Under the pieces are notes generated by a model. It worked only from the letters and a program-made list of their open reading frames with translations, searched no databases and had not been told where the DNA came from. 64,000 bases of DNA, taken from assembly GCA_910585015.1 (NCBI GenBank), contig CAJUCT010000004.1, forward strand, positions 1 through 64,000. The letters are read 5' to 3'. The position numbers were made by a program, and so were the translations under genes. Below are positions 33,707 through 42,284 of this stretch, piece by piece. The stretch's first letter is position 1. Every line of letters starts with the position of its first letter. The stretch is from an uncultured Acetatifactor sp. (GTDB lineage: Bacteria; Bacillota; Clostridia; Lachnospirales; Lachnospiraceae).

Positions 33707-35902
33707 ATGGGAATATATTATCAGCAGGAAAATCGTATTTTTACATTGCATACGACTCATACCACATACCAGATGAAAGTGGATGCTTTTGGCTTCCTCC
33801 TGCATATGTACTATGGGGGAAAAATATCCGGCAATATGGACTATCTGCTGACCTATTATGACAGAGGGTTTTCAGGAAATCCTTTTGACGTGGGGGCTGA
33901 CAGAACGTATTCGCTGGATGTGCTTCCCCAGGAATACCCGGTGATGGGGATGGGAGATTATCGGAACAGCGCGCTCATTATCCGCAATGGGGATGAATCA
34001 GAGTGCTGCGATCTGCGCTACAAAAGTCACAGGATATATAAAGGCAAATATGGACTAAAGGGGCTTCCCGCAGTCTATGCGTCGGAGGATGAGGCGCAGA
34101 CATTGGAAATTCTTCTGGAGGATTCTGTCAGCGGGGTGCAGGTAAAGCTTTTGTACGGAGTTCTGGAAAAGGAAGATATTATCACCAGAAGCGCGGAAAT
34201 CAGTAATTGCGGTACGGCTGGTATTGTTGTGGAGAAAGCGGCGTCCGCCTGCCTGGATTTTGTGACCGGAGATTATGATCTGCTCAGCTTTTGGGGGAGA
34301 CATGTGATGGAGCGCAATCTCCAGCGCAGGGAAATTGCCCACGGCAGTTTTGGGATCGGAAGCCGCAGGGGAACATCAAGCCATCAGTATAATCCGGCAG
34401 TTATCCTTGCGGGAAAAAATACCACGGAAGAACATGGAAATTGCTATGGACTGGTCTTCGTCTACAGCGGAAACTTTATGTGCGAGGCGGAGAAGGATCA
34501 GTTTGAGCAGACAAGAGTGCTTATGGGACTGCACAGTGATTTGTTCCATTATTCCTTAGAGCCGGGTGAGACTTTGACAGTTCCGGAAACAATTCTTGGC
34601 TATACGGATAAAGGGCTTGGGCAGCTGTCCATACTGTTTCACCGATGCATCATGGAACATATCTGTCGGGGCGGATATCGCGATCTGCCCCGGCCGGTGA
34701 TTCTCAACAGCTGGGAGGCCGCGTACTTTGATTTTGACGGGGAGACGATCTGCGGACTGGCAAAAGACGCGGCGGCGCTGGGAATTGATATGGTGGTCAT
34801 GGATGACGGCTGGTTTGGAAAACGGGAGGACGATAACAGCGGTCTGGGAGATTGGCAGGTCAACCAGCGGAAATTGGGATGTACCCTGAAAGAACTGACA
34901 GAAAAAGTAAACGGATTCGGTGTGAAATTTGGAATATGGATTGAACCGGAGATGGTTTCGGAGGACAGTTCCCTCTATCGGGAACATCCTGACTGGGCTC
35001 TCCAGACACCCGGCAGAAAGCCTGTGCGGGGCAGAAACCAGCTTGTGCTGGATTTCACGAGAAAAGACGTGAGAGACGCGGTTTTTAAGGCCATATGCGG
35101 AGTTTTGGATCAGGGCAATATAGAATATATAAAGTGGGATATGAACAGAAGCATCTCGGATGTATATTCCATGCAGGACAAGCAGGGAAAGGTTGCCTAT
35201 GACTATGTGCTTGGGGTGTATGATTTCCTGGAGAAGCTGATAAAGAGATATCCTGATATGCTGATAGAGGGCTGCAGCGGCGGGGGAGGGAGATTTGACG
35301 CGGGAATGCTGTACTATACCCCTCAGATATGGTGCAGCGATAATACGGACGCGCTGGATCGGGTGCTGATTCAGTATGGGACATCTTTCCTTTATCCCGT
35401 TGCTGCGGTGGGGGCTCACGTTTCGGCAGTGCCAAACCATCAGACCGGGCGCAGTGTGAGCCTGCATACAAGGGGCGTGACGGCCATGGCGGGCGCTTTC
35501 GGCTATGAACTGGACCCGGGAGAACTGACAGATGAGGAGAGAGACGAGATCAGGAGACAGATCAGGCAGTATAAAAAGCATGAAGAACTGATTCGGAAGG
35601 GCGATTATTTCCGTCTCTCGGATCCGTTCCAAGACACCTATGCCGCATGGCAGTTCACTTCCAAGGACAAAGACAGGGTGCTTCTTAATGTGGTAATGCT
35701 GGAAGTCCACGGGAATATGCCGGTAACATATGTGAAGCTGAGAGGGCTGCAGGGGGACATGGTATATGAGGATGTGGACACCGGAAAAAGGTATTATGGT
35801 TCGGCGCTGATGGAGGCAGGGATGCCAATGCCCATGGAGCCGGGAGAATACCTTGCGTGGCAGGTGGAATTGACCGCGAAAGCAAAATCGCATCCTGTAT
35901 GA
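33707..35902 (+). CDS. aga: Alpha-galactosidase, glycoside hydrolase family 36
   Basis: A 731-residue cytoplasmic GH36 enzyme (no signal peptide) hydrolysing alpha-1,6-galactosides such as raffinose and melibiose. The N-terminal beta domain is followed by a TIM barrel with NSWEAAYFDFD, VVMDDGWFG, FGIWIEPEMVSEDS, the nucleophile Asp near 478 in YIKWDMNR, CSGGGGRFD, and the acid/base Asp near 545 in WCSDNTDALDR. Length and residue positions fit the family. It sits 42 bases after the importer genes, so imported sugars would be hydrolysed inside the cell, releasing galactose plus sucrose. Confidence 0.93.
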   Translation: MGIYYQQENRIFTLHTTHTTYQMKVDAFGFLLHMYYGGKISGNMDYLLTYYDRGFSGNPFDVGADRTYSLDVLPQEYPVMGMGDYRNSALIIRNGDESECCDLRYKSHRIYKGKYGLKGLPAVYASEDEAQTLEILLEDSVSGVQVKLLYGVLEKEDIITRSAEISNCGTAGIVVEKAASACLDFVTGDYDLLSFWGRHVMERNLQRREIAHGSFGIGSRRGTSSHQYNPAVILAGKNTTEEHGNCYGLVFVYSGNFMCEAEKDQFEQTRVLMGLHSDLFHYSLEPGETLTVPETILGYTDKGLGQLSILFHRCIMEHICRGGYRDLPRPVILNSWEAAYFDFDGETICGLAKDAAALGIDMVVMDDGWFGKREDDNSGLGDWQVNQRKLGCTLKELTEKVNGFGVKFGIWIEPEMVSEDSSLYREHPDWALQTPGRKPVRGRNQLVLDFTRKDVRDAVFKAICGVLDQGNIEYIKWDMNRSISDVYSMQDKQGKVAYDYVLGVYDFLEKLIKRYPDMLIEGCSGGGGRFDAGMLYYTPQIWCSDNTDALDRVLIQYGTSFLYPVAAVGAHVSAVPNHQTGRSVSLHTRGVTAMAGAFGYELDPGELTDEERDEIRRQIRQYKKHEELIRKGDYFRLSDPFQDTYAAWQFTSKDKDRVLLNVVMLEVHGNMPVTYVKLRGLQGDMVYEDVDTGKRYYGSALMEAGMPMPMEPGEYLAWQVELTAKAKSHPV

Positions 35903-35939
35903 AAAAGGAATGCTTATACAAGATCAGGAGGTTGTCGTT

Positions 35940-37817
35940 GTGGCGGATAAAAACAGGGAGAACACAGAGAAACAGATAGCGGATGCGGGAAAAATCTATA
36001 CAAAGCGGTTGGAGAAACATCATGACGAACTTCGGTGGCTCTACATGGAGCTGTATGATAACAGCTCCATGTTTGCCGAGTTGACGGAAAGGCTGGAAGG
36101 CTTATACAGGGAGCGGAGCCGGGAATTAAAATCCATGGATTTGAGCCGCGAGAGTCGTCCGGATTGGTATAAACAGAATGATATGCTGGGGATGATGTTC
36201 TATATTGACAATTTTGCCGGAAATATGAAGGGTGTGGAGTCCAAGCTGGATTATATGGAACAGTGCAATGTGAACTATATACACTTAATGCCCTTTCTTG
36301 AGACCCCCAAAGGGCGCTCCGACGGCGGATACGCGGTATCGGATTTCAGAAAAGTACAGGAAAACCTGGGATCTATGGAGGACTTGGAAAGCCTGACAGC
36401 GGCCTGCCATAAGAAAGGCATTAGAGTCTGCATGGACTTTGTGATGAACCACACTTCGGAGGACCACGAGTGGGCAAAGAAGGCAAGGCAGGGAGACGGA
36501 GAGTATATGAGCCGCTATTTTTTCTTTGACAGCGACCAGATCCCCAACCAGTATGAGAAGACGGTGCCCCAGGTATTTCCCACCACGGCCCCGGGAAACT
36601 TCACATGGCTGCCGGATGCGGGGCACTATGTCATGACAACATTTTATCCCTATCAATGGGATCTGAATTACAAGAATCCCCGGGTATTTAATGAGATGAT
36701 GTATAATTTTCTGTATCTGACAAACCGTGGAATTGATATTGTCCGCATTGACGCAGTGCCATACATTTGGAAGGAGTTGAATACACAATGCCGGAATCTC
36801 AAGCAGGTACACACGATTGTGCGGATGATGCGCATTATCAGTGAAATTGTCTGTCCGGGGGTGCTGCTGCTGGGCGAGGTGGTCATGGAGCCGGAAAAGG
36901 TGGTTCCGTATTTCGGAACAGTGGAAAAACCGGAATGTCATATGCTCTATAACGTGACGACGATGGCGACCACCTGGCATACAGTGGCCACCCGGGATGT
37001 GCGCCTTTTGAAGAAGCAGCTGGACATAGTGAACGGACTGCCGAAGGAATATGTATTTTTGAACTATCTGCGCTGCCATGATGATATTGGGTGGGGGCTT
37101 GACTATGACACACTGCTTGGCGAAGGGATTAGAGAGCGCTCCCATAAAGAATATTTGAACCATTACTTTCTGGGATTGGAAGGCGGCAGCAACAGCAGAG
37201 GGGAACTGTATAACGCCGATCCGGTAACAGGGGATGCCCGTTTTTGCGGAACCACCGCATCCATGTGCGGTATTGAAAAGGCGGGGGCCGGGCAGGACAG
37301 GGAGGCGATGGAGAAGGCTGTCAGGCTGGATGTGATGCTCCATGCCTATATGTTTATGCAGTCCGGAATCCCTGTGCTTTACAGCGGTGACGAGGTTGGG
37401 CAGGTGAATGATTATACTTATAAAAAGGATCCGGACAAAGCGGAGGATGCACGCTATATCCACCGCGGAGCCATGGATTGGAAGCTGGCCGAACTGATTC
37501 GGGATAAAACCAGTGTGCCGGCCCGGATTTTTAGCAGACTGGACCAGCTGGAAAAAATAAGAAAGTCAGAGAAAGTATTTACCTGTCAGGCGGATACGTG
37601 GACGATTGATACCTTCGACGCCAGTGTGCTGTGTATTGGGAGATATTATGAAGGTGAAAAAATCATCGGGATATTTAATTTCAGTGAATATGATAAGACG
37701 GCGTGGATAAATGAGACAGACGGGATATACACGGATATGATATCCGGGGAAAAGAGGAAGGCGGCTGGGGTGGATATTCCTGCCTGTGGTTTTGTGTATA
37801 TGAAAAGGGAAGAATAG
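35940..37817 (+). CDS. Amylosucrase, GH13 subfamily 4
   Basis: A 625-residue GH13 enzyme close in length and order to Neisseria amylosucrase. It has a helical N-domain (about 1-90), then a barrel with GMMFYIDNFAGNMKGV, YIHLMPFLETPKGRSDGGYA, VMNHTSEDHEWA and NPYQWDLNY. The nucleophile Asp is near 271 (VRIDAVPYIW), the acid/base Glu near 313 (LLGEVV) and the third Asp near 381 (RCHDDIGWG). Amylosucrases split sucrose and build alpha-1,4-glucan. Following an alpha-galactosidase, it would consume the sucrose released from raffinose, replacing the sucrose phosphorylase found in streptococcal msm operons. GTG 35940 after AGGAGG is preferred over the ATG at 35910. Confidence 0.88.
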   Translation: MADKNRENTEKQIADAGKIYTKRLEKHHDELRWLYMELYDNSSMFAELTERLEGLYRERSRELKSMDLSRESRPDWYKQNDMLGMMFYIDNFAGNMKGVESKLDYMEQCNVNYIHLMPFLETPKGRSDGGYAVSDFRKVQENLGSMEDLESLTAACHKKGIRVCMDFVMNHTSEDHEWAKKARQGDGEYMSRYFFFDSDQIPNQYEKTVPQVFPTTAPGNFTWLPDAGHYVMTTFYPYQWDLNYKNPRVFNEMMYNFLYLTNRGIDIVRIDAVPYIWKELNTQCRNLKQVHTIVRMMRIISEIVCPGVLLLGEVVMEPEKVVPYFGTVEKPECHMLYNVTTMATTWHTVATRDVRLLKKQLDIVNGLPKEYVFLNYLRCHDDIGWGLDYDTLLGEGIRERSHKEYLNHYFLGLEGGSNSRGELYNADPVTGDARFCGTTASMCGIEKAGAGQDREAMEKAVRLDVMLHAYMFMQSGIPVLYSGDEVGQVNDYTYKKDPDKAEDARYIHRGAMDWKLAELIRDKTSVPARIFSRLDQLEKIRKSEKVFTCQADTWTIDTFDASVLCIGRYYEGEKIIGIFNFSEYDKTAWINETDGIYTDMISGEKRKAAGVDIPACGFVYMKREE

Positions 37818-37821
37818 TTGA

Positions 37822-37857
37822 AAAGCCTCTCAACAGGTGAATAAGGCGAGAGGTTTT
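37822..37857 (+). terminator. Terminator of the alpha-galactoside operon
   Basis: CCTCTC (37826-37831) pairs with GAGAGG (37848-37853), extended by AA/TT pairs, followed by TTTT and a further T run near 37863. It lies just after the amylosucrase stop. Confidence 0.6.
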
Positions 37858-37870
37858 GCAGTCTTTTTGC

Positions 37871-37899
37871 TTGACGCAGCACGGATGTTTTGTTACTGT
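37871..37899 (+). promoter_or_regulatory. Promoter for the DUF3990-type gene pair
   Basis: TTGACG (37871-37876), a 17-base spacer, then TACTGT (37894-37899), about 60 bases before the start at 37962. Confidence 0.55.
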
Positions 37900-37961
37900 T
37901 AAATTAAGGAAGTAAGGCTAAGAAAACATTTGTACAGGCAGTATTCTCAAGGGAGGATAAA

Positions 37962-38423
37962 ATGTTAGTCTACCATGGCAGTTCTCAAATTGTGGAAGCG
38001 CCGGAAATACGAATAGCGAAATACAATAAAGACTTTTACTTTGGGTTTTATTGTACCGTTATGCGGCAGCAGGCACAGCGCTGGGCAACCAGATTTGGCG
38101 CAAAGGGATATATCAATATATATGAGTACGTGCCAAATGACGGCTTGAGGATGCTCAAGTTTGAGAGGATGACAGAGGAATGGTTGGATTTTATTGCAGC
38201 TTGCCGTAATGGAAAGGCACATGATTATGACATTGCGGAAGGCCCAATGGCAGATGACACGATTTATAACTATGTGCAGGGATTTATTGATGGTAAGTAT
38301 TCAAGGGCTGCTTTTTGGGAACTGGCAAAATTCAAATGTCCAACTCATCAGATCAGTTTTCACACTGCTAGGGCATTAACTACTTTGAAGTTTTTGGAGG
38401 GGGTGGCTGTATATGAACAATGA
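37962..38423 (+). CDS. DUF3990-like putative ADP-ribosyltransferase toxin
   Basis: A 153-residue protein. The N-terminus MLVYHGSSQIVEAPEI with KDFYFGFYCT and QAQRWATRFGAK matches the DUF3990 family, which belongs to the ADP-ribosyltransferase fold: a His after Tyr, a central FGFY-Cys-Thr strand, and a C-terminal QISFHT segment where the family has its Gln/His signature. Such proteins occur in toxin-antitoxin and phage-defence pairs. It overlaps the next gene by 11 bases and has its own promoter, consistent with a two-gene module. The NAD-dependent activity and toxicity are inferred from the family. Confidence 0.68.
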   Translation: MLVYHGSSQIVEAPEIRIAKYNKDFYFGFYCTVMRQQAQRWATRFGAKGYINIYEYVPNDGLRMLKFERMTEEWLDFIAACRNGKAHDYDIAEGPMADDTIYNYVQGFIDGKYSRAAFWELAKFKCPTHQISFHTARALTTLKFLEGVAVYEQ

Positions 38424-38847
38424 TGCCTTGTTTTATGAATGCAGTCTCATAGAATATATTGCAAGACAGACAAAGAATCGCAGATGTGATGTGGTAAAGA
38501 AGCTGGGGGGAGATATAAAACGTATTTACGACTATGCAGAGGTTTTTCACTGTGAACCAATAGAGAAAGTTGCAGATGATTTCATACAAAAGAACAGTAT
38601 TTCCGACGGACATTATGACAATGTTGCGGAGTGCAGATATACGATTCCCGATTACTGGGATATCGGGGAAGTATTTGCCCGATTGATAGAGGATTGTTAT
38701 GAGGGAGAAAATTTAGTTAATGGAATCAAAGAAGTATATGGCTCCTGGATGGCAGATCAAATCTTAAATTTCAACTCGGATTTATATTATCAATCCAGAG
38801 AATATATAGCGCTTTGCTATAAAGAAGGTAAAATGTTGTTGGCTTAG
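38413..38847 (+). CDS. Partner of the DUF3990-like protein (putative antitoxin, DUF3791-like)
   Basis: A 144-residue acidic protein. The first 65 residues (YECSLIEYIARQTKNRR, VVKKLGGDIKRIYDYAEV, HCEPIEKVADDFI) resemble the small DUF3791 proteins that accompany DUF3990 toxins. The rest (YTIPDYWDIGEVFARLIED onward) is a second region I do not recognise. The overlap with the toxin-like gene implies coupled production. In many related loci the antitoxin comes first; here it is second. It is followed by a terminator. Confidence 0.6.
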   Translation: MNNDALFYECSLIEYIARQTKNRRCDVVKKLGGDIKRIYDYAEVFHCEPIEKVADDFIQKNSISDGHYDNVAECRYTIPDYWDIGEVFARLIEDCYEGENLVNGIKEVYGSWMADQILNFNSDLYYQSREYIALCYKEGKMLLA

Positions 38848-38853
38848 CTTAAC

Positions 38854-38907
38854 AAGGAACCCACACAGACAAAAGCTTGTCCTGTGTTATAGGCGGTTCC
38901 TTTTTTT
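38854..38907 (+). terminator. Terminator after the DUF3990 module
   Basis: AAGGAACC (38854-38861) pairs with GGTTCCTT, with inner pairing of ACACAG-ACAA against TTGT-CTGTGT, followed by seven T residues (38901-38907). The distal arm overlaps the last codons of the convergent AraC-type gene. Confidence 0.8.
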
Positions 38908-39762
38908 GCGCGCAAAAGCCTTCCGATAGGCGGTGGCGGTGATGCCCTCATACCGCTTAAAAAGGCGCATAAAGTATTTCTCATCTCCGATGCCCACCTG
39001 TTCGCCGATCTCGGACAACGTGAGTTTCGGTGTGGAAACCAGAAGATTTTTGGCTACACGAATGCGCTGTCGGTTCAGATATTCCGTGACAGTGTACCCG
39101 CTGCAGCGTTTGAAGAGGGAGGTCAGATAAGAGGGGTGGTATCCGAATTTTTCCGCAATGTCGGCTACGGAGAAGGAGGTGTCATAGTTGAGCTGCAGCC
39201 ATTCCATAAGGTCGGCGATCTCCAGGGGGATCTTTTCATCCTGCAGCAGCCGGCGGCGGAAGAAACATTCGTTGGTCAGCTCCAGCAGCAGGGTACTCTG
39301 GGCGTAGCCGCATTGGGTCGTGGAAAAGCTGCCCAGACGCTTGGACAGATCCAGAAGCTGGACAAACAGGACATTGACCCGGCTGTTTGCGGAGAGGGAT
39401 CCGGTCTCGGGCAGAATGTAGCGCGGGCAGGAGGGATCATGAAAACAGGCGGCGGCTTCCTGCTCTCCATGCACACCGGCCTTCTCGTCATTAATGAAAA
39501 AGTGGGTCCAGTAAAAAGACAGTTCCCCCTGAGAGGGGCGGGTCCCGAAATGACATTCCCCGGGGAAAAGAAGCAGGAACTGGCCGGGGGTGAGACGATG
39601 GCAGCGACTGCCGGACTGGATATGCAGGGTGCCCTTGGTCACGGAGATAAACTCATAGGAATCCATGACGCGCCGAGGATGCAAAAATTCATCTTCATTA
39701 GTCAGATTGCCTGCGGACAAAAAAGAGACAGGCCGGGAGGCGTCGGATATCAGGTATAACAT
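38887..39762 (-). CDS. AraC-family regulator, divergent from GH127 gene
   Basis: A regulator of about 291 residues. The N-terminal cupin sensor (RVMDSYEFISVTKGTLHIQS, PGQFLLLFPGECHFG) precedes a C-terminal AraC helix-turn-helix pair (VADIAEKFGYHPSYLTSLF, LSEIGEQVGIGDEKYFMRLF). It is transcribed away from the beta-L-arabinofuranosidase gene and so is its likely activator, responding to an arabinose-containing sugar. The ATG at 39762 follows AAAGGTGG; a GTG at 39777 would overlap that site. Start choice is moderately certain. Confidence 0.85.
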   Translation of the reverse strand: MLYLISDASRPVSFLSAGNLTNEDEFLHPRRVMDSYEFISVTKGTLHIQSGSRCHRLTPGQFLLLFPGECHFGTRPSQGELSFYWTHFFINDEKAGVHGEQEAAACFHDPSCPRYILPETGSLSANSRVNVLFVQLLDLSKRLGSFSTTQCGYAQSTLLLELTNECFFRRRLLQDEKIPLEIADLMEWLQLNYDTSFSVADIAEKFGYHPSYLTSLFKRCSGYTVTEYLNRQRIRVAKNLLVSTPKLTLSEIGEQVGIGDEKYFMRLFKRYEGITATAYRKAFARKKRNRL

Positions 39763-39944
39763 CTGGGATTTGTCCACCTTTCATTGAAAACTGTGTGTTG
39801 CGTAAATACAGGAAAATGATAACATGAACTGTAGAAAAAGGCAATTATCCTGCCAGAAATCTTTATTTTTATGCACATTTCCGGAAAGGGCATTGAATGA
39901 TGGTGTCCGCGGGGATATGCGGAACTTAAGAAGGGAGAGAGCAG

Positions 39945-42212
39945 ATGAACAGTCAGGAATTCAGTACCCCCCTGGACTTAAAGCAGATCCAGGTGACAGA
40001 CGCCTTTTGGCACAGAGAGCAGGAACTGGTACGCACAGAGGTGATTCCCTATCAGTGGGAGGCTTTGAACGACCGGGTGGAGGGGGCGGCCCCCAGCTAC
40101 TGTATGCGCAACTTCAAGGTGGCAGGCCGTATGATGCGGGAGAAAAAGGACAAGGGCGCTGCCTATGTGGCTCCGGCCTATACCTTCCGGGGCTTTGAGG
40201 CCCTGCCCGAGGATCCGGCCCACCCCGATGAGGATAAGTTTTACGGCTTCGTCTTTCAGGACACGGATTTTTCAAAATGGATAGAGGCGGTGGGATACTC
40301 CCTGCTTCAACACCCGGACCCCGCGCTGGAGCAGACGGCGGACGAGGCCATTGACATTGTCTGCGCCGCCCAGCTGGAGAACGGCTATCTGGACACCTAC
40401 TATATTATCAACGGCATGGACCGGGCCTTTACCAACCTGCGGGATCACCATGAACTGTATTGTCTGGGGCACCTGGTGGAGGGGGCGGTGGCCTACTACC
40501 AGGCCACAGGCAAGGATAAGCTGCTGAAAGCCGCCATGGGTTTTGCGGATTACTGCTGCGCGTATTTTGGCCCGGCCCAGGGGCAGTGCAAAGGATATCC
40601 GGGGCATGAGATTGCGGAGATGGCCCTGGTGCGCCTGTACCAGGTCACCGGAGAGGAGAAATATCTGGAACTCTCAAGGTTTTTCCTGGATCAGAGGGGG
40701 ACAGAGCCCTTTTATTTTGACCAGGAGGAAAAGGAACGGGCAGTTCATGAGGGCCAGCCCTATCGAAGGACCACCAACAATTTCTACCATCAGGCCCATC
40801 TGCCCGTGCGGGAGCAGGCGGAGGCCACAGGCCATGCGGTGCGTGCGGTGTACTTGTACAGCGGTATGGCGGATGTGGCCAGGCTTTGCCGGGATGAGGC
40901 CATGGAGGCGGCCTGTGACAGGCTATGGGACAATGTGACCCGGGAAAAAATGTATGTCACAGGCGGTATCGGCGCCACCCATTTGGGGGAGGCATTTTCC
41001 TTTAACTATGATCTGCCTAATGACACGGCCTACTCCGAGACCTGCGCGGCCATCGGCCTGGTGTTCTGGGCCAGAAGGATGCTGCAGCTAAAGCCTTGCG
41101 GGAAATATGGGGACGTCATGGAGTCGGCCCTGTATAACACGGTGTTGGCGGGCATGGCCCTGGATGGCAGGAGCTTCTTCTATGTGAATCCCCTGGAGGT
41201 ATTTCCCCAGGCTTGCCATAAGGATGGCCGGAAGGCCCATGTCAAGAGTGTGCGGCAGAAATGGTTCGGCTGCGCCTGCTGCCCGCCTAACATTGCCCGT
41301 CTGGTCAGTTCCGTGGCCTCCTATGCATACACGGAGTCCGGGACTGCCGCTTATGGGGACTTCCGGCAGTCTGAGCAGTCCGAGATCCCGGTTTCCAAGG
41401 AGTCCCGGCTTCCCGGGAAAGACAGGATATCCGATGAAGCAGAGGCGCCGGATACTCTGTGGATACATCTGTATATGGGCAGTGTGCTGACCAAGAAGGT
41501 GGGAGAGAAGACACTGGATTTGAAGGTGGAGTCGGAAATGCCCTGGAATGGTATGGTGAAGGTGCAGCTACATGGCGATCATGTCCCCTGCAGGCTGGCT
41601 TTCCGCATACCCGGCTGGAGCGGCGGGGTGAAAGCAGAGTATCGCTGCGGCGGCAGGCCGGGCCAGGTGACCGTGGATGGGGCGGGCGCGGCGGTAAGGC
41701 CGATGCCAGGGGAAGCCCATGAGGCTGCCGGTCTGGCGGCGGAGAAGAACTGCGCGTCTGGGCGGCAGGGCGCGGCGGTCTGCAGAGACGGCTATTTATA
41801 TATAGACGGAATCTGGCAGGACGGCGATGAAGTGATCTTGGAGATGGATATGCCGGTGCGGATACTGGAGGCGGATTCCAGGGTGCGGGAAAACATCGGC
41901 AAGGTTGCCATTGCCCGCGGCCCTGTGGTATACTGCCTGGAGGAAGCGGATAACGGCAAGGATCTGCATCTGTGCAGGCTGGATTTGCAGAACCTGAAAG
42001 CATCCGACATTGAGACGGAGGTGACGGAAGAACTGGGCCATCCCATGACGGTGCTGAAGGCGCCCGGCAAGCGGATGATCCCGGCGGAGAGTGAAAAGCT
42101 TTACCGCCCGGCCCGGCCCGTCCGGGAGAGGGATGTAACCCTGCGCATGGTGCCCTATTACGCTTGGAACAACCGGGGCGAGGGTGAGATGAGCGTGTGG
42201 GTGCGCATATAA
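39945..42212 (+). CDS. Beta-L-arabinofuranosidase, glycoside hydrolase family 127
   Basis: A 755-residue cytoplasmic GH127 enzyme (DUF1680). The zinc/catalytic set of the Bifidobacterium HypBA1 type is visible at equivalent spacing: Glu365 and Cys367 in YSETCAAIG, and Cys445-Cys446 in GCACCPPNIARL, where the second-last Cys acts as nucleophile in this family. The barrel of alpha/alpha type includes GQCKGYPGHEIAEMALVRLY and MYVTGGIGATHLGEAF. Two Pro/Glu-rich insertions (about 470-505 and 580-615) make it about 100 residues longer than HypBA1. It removes terminal beta-L-arabinofuranose from glycans. Genes for a transporter are not adjacent. Confidence 0.9.
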   Translation: MNSQEFSTPLDLKQIQVTDAFWHREQELVRTEVIPYQWEALNDRVEGAAPSYCMRNFKVAGRMMREKKDKGAAYVAPAYTFRGFEALPEDPAHPDEDKFYGFVFQDTDFSKWIEAVGYSLLQHPDPALEQTADEAIDIVCAAQLENGYLDTYYIINGMDRAFTNLRDHHELYCLGHLVEGAVAYYQATGKDKLLKAAMGFADYCCAYFGPAQGQCKGYPGHEIAEMALVRLYQVTGEEKYLELSRFFLDQRGTEPFYFDQEEKERAVHEGQPYRRTTNNFYHQAHLPVREQAEATGHAVRAVYLYSGMADVARLCRDEAMEAACDRLWDNVTREKMYVTGGIGATHLGEAFSFNYDLPNDTAYSETCAAIGLVFWARRMLQLKPCGKYGDVMESALYNTVLAGMALDGRSFFYVNPLEVFPQACHKDGRKAHVKSVRQKWFGCACCPPNIARLVSSVASYAYTESGTAAYGDFRQSEQSEIPVSKESRLPGKDRISDEAEAPDTLWIHLYMGSVLTKKVGEKTLDLKVESEMPWNGMVKVQLHGDHVPCRLAFRIPGWSGGVKAEYRCGGRPGQVTVDGAGAAVRPMPGEAHEAAGLAAEKNCASGRQGAAVCRDGYLYIDGIWQDGDEVILEMDMPVRILEADSRVRENIGKVAIARGPVVYCLEEADNGKDLHLCRLDLQNLKASDIETEVTEELGHPMTVLKAPGKRMIPAESEKLYRPARPVRERDVTLRMVPYYAWNNRGEGEMSVWVRI

Positions 42213-42222
42213 GGAATTTGCC

Positions 42223-42261
42223 AAAAGGACCGAAAACCCCACGGGCGGCCGGTCCTTTTTT
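42223..42261. terminator. Terminator between GH127 and LacI-type genes
   Basis: AAAAGGACCG (42223-42232) and CGGTCCTTTT (42250-42259) form a 10-base stem followed by further T residues. The A-rich left flank lets it act in both directions for the convergent genes. Confidence 0.85.
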
Positions 42262-42284
42262 CGTGTAGGATCCACACAGAGGCC

